64,000 nucleotides of DNA from Diphasiastrum complanatum (lineage: Eukaryota > Streptophyta > Lycopodiopsida > Lycopodiales > Lycopodiaceae): the NCBI GenBank assembly GCA_029204225.1, contig CM055111.1, positions 5,297,903-5,361,902 of the forward strand. The letters are read 5' to 3'. This document shows, piece after piece, positions 21,901 to 30,900 of the stretch. The notes under the pieces are model-generated. The model was not told the origin of the DNA, ran no database searches, and was given only the letters and a program-made list of their open reading frames with translations. The position numbers and the translations under genes were made by a program. How positions within the stretch are numbered: position 1 is the first letter of the stretch; each line of letters begins with the position of its first letter.

Positions 21901-24900
21901 CTTATCGTTTGTTAAAAAAGCGAATCACCTAGAGAAATAAATCTAGTTATCCAAGAGAAAGTGCAGCCAAGAACAAACGTCTTCAGCATCAACTATTTTA
22001 GTAAATCTTTCCTTCTTTGAATCAACATTGTGATTTTTATTCTTAAGCCAACAAAACTCTAAATGTACAGCACTCTTTTCAATTATTAAAGCTTTGCATC
22101 AAGTGTCCTTTAGTTTATTGCTAAAAACATCTCGAATTAGCTTATTAACACGAAACTTCAAATCTTCCAAATTGATTTCAGTGTAAAGTGTCATGAAGAA
22201 GCATAAGTTGGGTTTTCTCTTCTAAAGTACGACAAGAGTCGAAAAACTTTATTACTCCTACTATTCCAACATAATCATTTGAAATCCAGCTAAAATTTAC
22301 AAGAACATCTGCATCCTTAAGTAAGTTTATCCAAAGCTCATTAATAGACGGAAGCAACGCTTGTAGAAAATACTTAGCCACTTGGAAAGGTTAATCAACG
22401 TAGTTTTATAGGTTCTGCAATAAACCTAGGCCTTTTAGGAACTTTATGAAATTTCCATGCAGCACAAAGAAATGGAAGATCTGGGTAACAATTAAAGTTA
22501 AAAATGATAAAAATCTTGATGATATTTTATTACACTCATAGTTGAAAGAGAATAAGCGTTATATGTTCCCACTGAATGGACTTCATTCAACAACGATTCC
22601 GAATAGAATTTCTTGCAAACAAATACAAAATTGTTTGAGCATTTATCCACTTACGAAATGACAAAACATCTATGAAACTTACAAAGAAGAACTTCCTCAT
22701 TAGAAAATGAAGTATGAATATGCATAAGGGTTACTTATTTCAAAAAATCATGAGAAGAGTTCAAACTGTTTTAGACTCTTTTGGTTTTATCTTTGGTATT
22801 TCAGCTTTTGGTATGTTTAAGATGATTAATAATAGAGTCCAAAAAAGTGGGGCCCGCTTTGTTTCTAGTAATTTGTATTTTGCCTTTGTCTCAGGTGTGA
22901 ATGTAGTTGATGAGACCCTAGGTGACGAGACAACAAACTATAAGTCTAAATGTAATTAATGTCTCTAATTAAGTAGATTGAGCTAATATCAGACAAATAA
23001 ATACATAGATAGCTCAAGCCTAATAGCTTAAGAAAAGTGATAATTTTTTGAATCATAAGAAACAGTAGGGTTTTGCAGTGGATTAAAAAGAAATCTTACC
23101 TTGCAGCCTGGTTCTCGAGCATGGATTGAGAGGAAAAGGGCCAAAAATAACAACATGATGGGGAAAACTGTAAACCAATTACTGAAATGTTCGCTTCCTT
23201 TTATGAAAAATAATGATGTGTCAGCCTAGATCAATGCAGCTAGGTGGATTAATCTCATCACTTTTGAAGCAATTGGTATTTCTGTCATAAATTATGCATT
23301 TATTTGCTCTGCTTTATTGCATTAATATATGCAACAACAAGATAGATTGACACATCCAAAACATCAGTTTCTGTTGTTACAAGGCAAGCCATACCTTTAT
23401 CATGGCAGAGCAGCGACTCTGCATGTAATTACTTCTGCTGATCACTCGAAGTATTATTTTAACTAGATCTTGCTCATATGCCGGCTCTGATTTGATCATA
23501 TTGCAAACCTTCAGTTATCAAAAGCTACAAGTCAGTAGTCATAAGATCTTGATAAAATTTTAACCAAATTTTCAAAAACCAGTCCATACTTTAAAACAGG
23601 ATTTCATTAGCTCTCAAATTTATGTTTCTACCAGAGAAGGTCTGTCACAGTCTCCATATTTCATCATGCACCACGCTATATAAAAAAGGAAAAGGTGGAA
23701 GATATAGAGATAGCTATCTGCAGGAAAGAAGCTGCCTTCAAAGATTGGACCAAAGGTCCTTTAATTTGTCAAAAGATTTCCAATGATCTGTTGCCAGGGG
23801 TTGAATTCTTGATGATATGAGGATGGAAACTTTATTCAGGGACAAATGACTTGCTTTAACCAACTTTAATTTTGAAGGTAACTACTTTCATGCAGCTCAC
23901 TATAAACTCAAAATTTACAAAATTCTTCAGCAACAACATTTTCTCCTTCTTGATTACTTTCGGTGACCAATGTCCAGAAAATTGACCTTCAAGTCAAGCT
24001 ACTAAAATGATTCTCTCCATCTCGGCACTGTTAGAAATCCATAAATCATAATATGGATGGATAGACTAGGATTCAAACCCAGGACCTCCCTCATACTAGA
24101 TGGGATGCTCTACCACTGAGCTATCCGCCCTGTTTGATGGTTCTCTCTAGAGTGTGAATTGATATTCCAACACCCCCCCTTCAAGCCACACTTGGTTGGG
24201 GTCCTAGCTGTCACCTGCCCCACAACTTGGGCCACCTAACCATGGCTTTGACATCATGAACTGTTAGGTCTAACTTGGCTATGATACCATGTTAGAAATC
24301 CATAAATCATAATATGGATGGACAGACTAGGATTCTATCCGCCCTGTTTGATAGTTCTCTCTAGAGTGTGGATTGATATTCCAACAGGCACAATCTCTTA
24401 GATGGAGCATTTGTGCACTTTGATGAAACTAAGAGAGTGAGCTAATATTTAGCATCAACCTTTTGAGGCCCCCAAAATGTGCTTCAGGCACTAACCAGTG
24501 AAAATCATCTTGGATTTCTTTGGACCCATAACATAAATATGTTTCTCTCAAAGTTCAATAGCAGTACCCTGTTCTAATTCACAGATTCCTCCCATTCTTG
24601 GGATGAGGCTACATTTCTTGTTTCACGTTCTCTGCTGTCCAGTCCTCCTTCTCTTCCTTGTTTGACATGTCAGGTATTTCACCCTTTTGTGCTCCGATTG
24701 GTGCACATGTACTGATTGGACTCCATCCCTGGCGTGCACCTCACTCAATAATCCATGGCTGCTATCTATTGATAGTGCGCAGTAAAATGAGATTGAAGGT
24801 CATTTTATTTATTTGAGATAATTAGTTTTTTCTTGCATGCCTCAATATACATTTTTTATATGGGTCCTTGGCACATTGTATTATAGATGGTTGCACTTAC

Positions 24901-27900
24901 ATGTATTGAACATCTGTGCCCCCAATTCATGGTAGAATCTACTAGATTTCTTTCCTGCTAAACCTAATCTCGATATCATCCATCACATTGCAACATACAG
25001 GTGATTGGATCAATTCTTGTTTAGATGGAGATATTGTTGAATCATCTCCCCATAAAGATGTTCACTGCAAAATAACCCTTCTTCTTGATATAGAATTCAC
25101 ATCACATTAATGACTATGTGCTTCATGGATCATGTGTTCCTTTTAATATACCAATAATAAAATTTATCCACTCAAAATTTTTTAGCTTGTGCGTCCTTTC
25201 TCAAATGTAGCTATTTGATGTCCCAAAACAACTCCAGTAGTCTATGTTACAAAGCTACAGCAATTCCATGTTTTCTAGGACCTATATACTTTGTCCAAGA
25301 CCATCAAACATGAACTAGCTTTTGCCAGAAACTGTGCAGTAAAAGGAGAACAAACGTACCAATTTAGAGGTGAGCTCAGAGTTGTCATGACCATAAAGAG
25401 CACAAATGTCCATAAGTGTGGGAATACCCAGCAGCTTCATATAAGGTAGAAAAGCTGCACAGAGAACAAAGTAAATCTTAGGGCCTCAATGCAACATCAA
25501 CTTTGTCCTTAGATGGGTCAGCAAGCAGAAAAGAAATGGTAGTACTTAGTTAAGCTCTAAAAAATGATTCTATACTAAAAGTATAAAAGCTCTATTCAAT
25601 AAGCTTACCAGTATTTGCAGATACAGAAGGTTCTTCTTTCAATGATCTGTGTCAAAGAAAAGTTGAGCTTAATTGAAATTGTTGAAAATATCGCTGTAGA
25701 TTCAAAAAGATCTTTCTTCCTTTATCATTTATAATCACCATGACCAAGAAATAAAAACTTGCAAGTCAACTCACATTCGATAGAGAAGAATAAATATAAA
25801 GCGACTAAGATCTCCATCCCCAAATAGCATCCCATCCATTCTTTTGCAAATGTTGGGAGCAGATACATCGTACCATCTCTTTCGGAAATGCAAGTAACTC
25901 CTCAAAAACTTGAGTAATGTCTCATTGGTGGTTGCTGCATATATGAAGAAGAAAAAGAGGATTATAAAATTTTGAATCGCTTAACAGATCTTGATAACTT
26001 TTTTCTCAGGACAATCTACCAGATTGCAGGACACCCAGCTCTATTTATGCCATTGATTTCACAAGAAGACAGTTATTTCCAAGAATTTAGTCAAATATAG
26101 CAATTTCCACATTTGGGTCTTACCCTGTAGTATCACCCCATAAAACTTGCGTCAACTCTCCTAAACTATCTATGAAGAAATCATACAGATGCTCATGCCA
26201 GATATCTTGCTTTATATGACTCATCATTGGGATGTAATTTAAGCTTGTCAAATCTCATATGAAAATCATCAACGTGTACTACTCAAAACGTGTATTGGTA
26301 ACTTGTCAATTGTACGGATAGTAATGTAAAGTTCTACAGAAGTCGGTAGTTGGTCCTGACTTTCATTTACTGACTGCATCAGGTACAGATTGTTTGGGCC
26401 AGGAGGGAAAACATTCTACGGTCGAATTTACAAGTGAAATGAAGATGCGGTTGTTTAAGCACAACATTTCCATCTTTTTTCATATAAACGAGGAAATTTC
26501 ACCAATAGCTAGAAGATCTTTGAGTCTTTGGAAGCGCTTGAGATAAGGCCTTTTCAATCAGCAAAAATCCATCGTGTGATATTGAGCTTGATTTTTTAGA
26601 AGCCATACAATACTCATACATCTACTCATGAAACCAAATAAGAGAAGTATGGAAAGTGCATCCATAACACTCCACTAAAATAACATTTTTCTCAATGTGG
26701 GTTTAGAATTTGAGCTACTAGAGCTACTTTTATACCGATGTATTTAGTTTTCTTTCCTGGTTATACATCTTGTGCCAGTGGTGTATGTCCAAAAGCTGAG
26801 TACCCCTACAACAGCAGAAATCTGCTTTTAGTACCACATGAACCTTCTGCTTTTTGCACAGAGAATTTGTTTCTCAAACCTAGTAGTGATGTTCAACAAG
26901 CAACAGTTATTGACTCATTTTGAACAAATGCAATTTAAAACAACACCATCTCTATAAAACGATATTTGAAATAGGTAAATCATCAGGAGGTACAGGGTGA
27001 TCTTTCCCAATAGCATGAAGAGCATGAGCGTGTCGATGTTGTCAGAGTAAAATCTAAACTTGTAACATGGCAGCAGGAAGGGATGGAATAGACAGGGGAT
27101 CAGCAGTGGTGAGATACAAAGCAAACTGACATGGAAAATATCACAAGCTAAGTAATAAATGGTAGGGCTAAGTTTCTCTAAAATCTTGAAAGGGCCATAA
27201 TAACAAGCAGAAGGTTTCTCAGTGAGACAAATTTGTGGTGTGCATAAACATAAGAAAACAGATTGGCCTCTAGTAAATCTTAGAAAAGATCTATGGTAGT
27301 TAGCAAAAGATTTGTATTGATGTTGGATCTGCTCCAATTGTTTGTGTTGCACAATACAATCACGTGAATTAGTAATAAAAGAAGATAAAATGATAGGAAT
27401 ATGACCAAGGGATGAGGAATACCTAGGAGAGCTAGTGAGAATCCAATCGCCAAGTAAAAAGGTTAGATGACTATGCTACTATCAACAAAGTTGCTATAAT
27501 GCATTTTACAAAACACAAGTGTTAATTCCAACCTTGATTAGAAGGTGAGACAAAGTTATGTAAATAGTCTTCTATAATGTGATTAAAGCCTTCAAATTGA
27601 CGACCATTGCTAGAAGCAACATCCATAAGAATCTAAATATCTAAAATATGCATTGGTTCTTTCTAAACTTGTATGACAATTAGTAAGGATAGAATGAGAG
27701 AAGCCATGTAGTCTAAACATCTCAAATAAAAGAACATGAGCCCATTGCTCAAGAAGCAAGAGTATATTTGATAGGAAGTGTGCTTTTTTTTGAAAATCCA
27801 ACGACCACAACAAGACAAGTGCCATGTTTTTTTTTTTTGTGTACAAGAAAGTCCCAAAATGAAATCCATGGATATGTCAATTGACTGGTAGTGAGGAATA

Positions 27901-30900
27901 GGCCTATGTTGAATAAGAAAGGATGTTGGGCACGGAAATACTTATTGGGGGTGAATAAGTTAGGCAAAAAACTTCTAAAATCCATAATGACCACCCACTC
28001 AACAATAGAGAGCATCTGAGAAAATTTTGGATCGTAAACCCAGTACTAGATTGCAAATTGCCCCATAATGATAAAGTTCATGGTCAACCAGGGAGTAGAC
28101 CCAATGGCGAATAGCAAAAGGTGGTTGAGCAGTAGGATAAATATTGCAAAAATAAAAAACAGAATAACCAAAAGTGCATAAAACCAAGCAGATAAAATAG
28201 TTGTAAGTGCACAAAGAAGGTTTGGCAACCTAGATAAAGTACTTGGACCAACCACAATTGTCGATTTGGAGCATCATTTTGGAACGAGCATTAAAAAACA
28301 AAAATCAATATGTTCTTTCTTTCTTTAATTATTTTTCTTAACAAATTTTTGAAGTCATGCAGCTAGGGCACATTTTTAGCTAGGGCACAGCACATGTTTA
28401 GGGTTCAAAACATTGTTCATCATTTATAGGTGATTGTTTTTGTTGATCATATGTCAAGTTTGTTCTACGGAGGAAGTTGACACAAAGGATCATTTCCTTT
28501 TTTGGTGTCCCCTTTACTACAAGGTTAAAGGCCGCTACTATTGCATTTTCATAGATGAGTCATCCACTCTATGTTTTTTGTTCTCTTAGTATGATCAGAG
28601 GTGTGTTGGCCTTATGATACAAGAGATGGTCCACTTGAGAGATGATTATGTGCTTTGCTAGGCGTGTTGTTGTTGCCCAGATCCGGCTCACTTTTTTCTT
28701 TTCTAGACAACATTCCTCCAAAGTAGAGTCAAATCCTGAGGATGATTCCTTGGTTCCATTCAAAGATTGAGATCAATTTTGAGCATTACTACGCAGACCC
28801 TCTATTCAACGTCAAAGACATTCTCAACTTAGAGTATCATATGTATCTTTCAGCTATAATTGCATTATGTGCAACTATTACTTACTTTGGACCTACTATC
28901 TTGTAGTGATGCTAGTACTTGATTTGTATTTATCATCTTTTACAATCCAAAGTGAGAGGTTTGGCTTACTCTTCTTGGGATCGTTGCTCACATAATCTAG
29001 TTCTATTCTACTTTTACTCTCATTTCTAGTTAAGATGACGTAAGCAATCCTCCAGGCTTTTTCCAGAATAGATGACAAATAAAATTTCGTTGGTAATCTT
29101 GAAAAGCTTTTCTTGGCAAGAAGTTGTGGACACAAAAGAAGATAGGCTATAGGCTCAGAATTTCTTGTAGGTTGAATTTTCACTCAATAAAGATGTAGCT
29201 TGTAGCTTGTCTTGCCCTCTTGTATCTCTTTGTTGTGATTTCCATCATATTTTACGGTTTATGGGCCCACATGCTAGCCCACATCCAATGCTTTCTCTTG
29301 GTTCTCTCGTCTCATCCGCATTTGGAAGCTTGTTGTTCTGCTTATTACCCATGTTGGAACTCATCGGTCTCCTTGATTCCCATAGACGTTAATATGCATG
29401 TTGTTCAATGCCGAGTCTTTGAGAAATTCACTCCATCTATGGAAGATGAAGATGGAAATGATTCTGCAGGTAAGGAAGTTGTGGAAAATAGCATCTGGAG
29501 AGGAAGAGAATGTTGGGTTATAGAAGAATTATGCAATGCTTTGCAGCATGATTTAATAATGTGCAGATGGAAAAGCCCTCATAATCAAGAGAAACACTTG
29601 CATTTCAAGAAACATTATATTCCAAAGTACATCTACCCAAGATGTACAGAGGCTGGATGTACTAAGAACACAGGAGCTGTCTTCAATCAACAAAAAAAGA
29701 GATTACAAAGGGCTGCATGAGGATTGCCACGTTAGACCAACACACGTTGTGTTTTTGGTCACTAAATTTTAACAGAGAAGCCAAAGGATGAAGGGGGGGC
29801 CCAGAAAGATAACAAGGCCAAGGTGTTGATTTTGCTGAGCATGAATGATATTTGATGAGGCAACGACATCCAAAGAGGCATAGGAGACGTTGCATGGAAC
29901 ATAAGAGTCAAAATCTGTAAGCAGTAGGCTGTACCTAAGAAAAGACTGATAATAATGCCCAAAATGTCAGAAAAATATTTCATCTCTACACATTTGTGAA
30001 CATGCAGTCAATTATGTAGAAGTTGGCTGCAATAGGCAATGAGATAAATACAGATGAAGTAGTCATGAAACTCCTCAGCAGCTTGCCAGAATATTATATC
30101 CACTTTGTCTCTGTTTCCGGGAGGACACCTGAATCTATGGATATTGGAGCATTAAAAAAATTTCTCCAAGAAGAACTGCAGCCAGAGTGCTTGGGAACGG
30201 ATTAGAGGTTGCTTTTTATGCTGCAGATAAAAAGGATTTCATCAAATTTAAGGGAGAGATGCAAGAATATAGAGCTGAACGCATTATTCTGGGAAGGCTA
30301 GTCATCTTGCAAGAAAATGCTAGAAGAAGGCTTGTGGTGAAAAGATAATATGCCGATGCCCACCTAGCTTGAGACATTGAAGATCTTTTTGAAATGCTCA
30401 AAACTCCTTGTAGATGTTATGAATATCAGATTTAGAACATAGCCTACGTAAAGTTACATAGAAGGAATAAGAAAGTAACATGCGCAGCCTGCATGACGAT
30501 GAAATTAAGGCTGAGAAGTAGCCCAAGGAGGCACATGTATTCAAACAGTCCAGAATTGTTCGAGATTTTGATTTAGAGGGTGTTGGGGATCATTAAAACG
30601 GCAAGCTCTGGTTTAGTTTACTCAGGTTTCCAGTTATTAAGATGATGTAAGCAATCCTCCAAGCTTCCTCCAGAAAACATGACAGATGGATGAAAATTAC
30701 TAATCGTCAAAACACCCTTGTTGTCATGTCACTGTGGTTTCTTGATATTTTCTAAGGAATGACTAGATGTTATTTCTGTACTGCTTTGTCTTTTGGTACG
30801 AAATTGGTAGAAAGAGGTGAATAAAATCATGTAGGCACAAAATATCATCCAATGTTACACAAGTAACCAGAACGAATTTGGAACTGTAGTCAAGAACAGA

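Larger units (their letters stand above)
24029..24386 (-). mobile_element. TRIM (miniature LTR retrotransposon) with a tRNA-like sequence in its LTR
   Basis: Two terminal repeats (24290-24386 and 24029-24172) with TGTTGG...CTAACA ends in the minus sense flank a 117 bp interior. Directly inside the 5' LTR is TGGTATCATAGCC, an initiator tRNA-Met primer site. Directly before the 3' LTR is a G-rich tract (GGCTTGAAGGGGGGG). The whole is bounded by perfect 5 bp target duplications, GGCAC at 24024-24028 and 24387-24391. There is no coding capacity. The 3' LTR contains a complete 72 nt tRNA-like sequence. It sits in intron 4 of the ASCC2-like gene, in the same orientation as the gene. Confidence 0.9.

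Noticed and set aside
24059-24130. Functional tRNA gene
   Set aside because: Acceptor and anticodon stems carry mismatches, no T-run terminator follows, and the sequence lies wholly inside a TRIM LTR.
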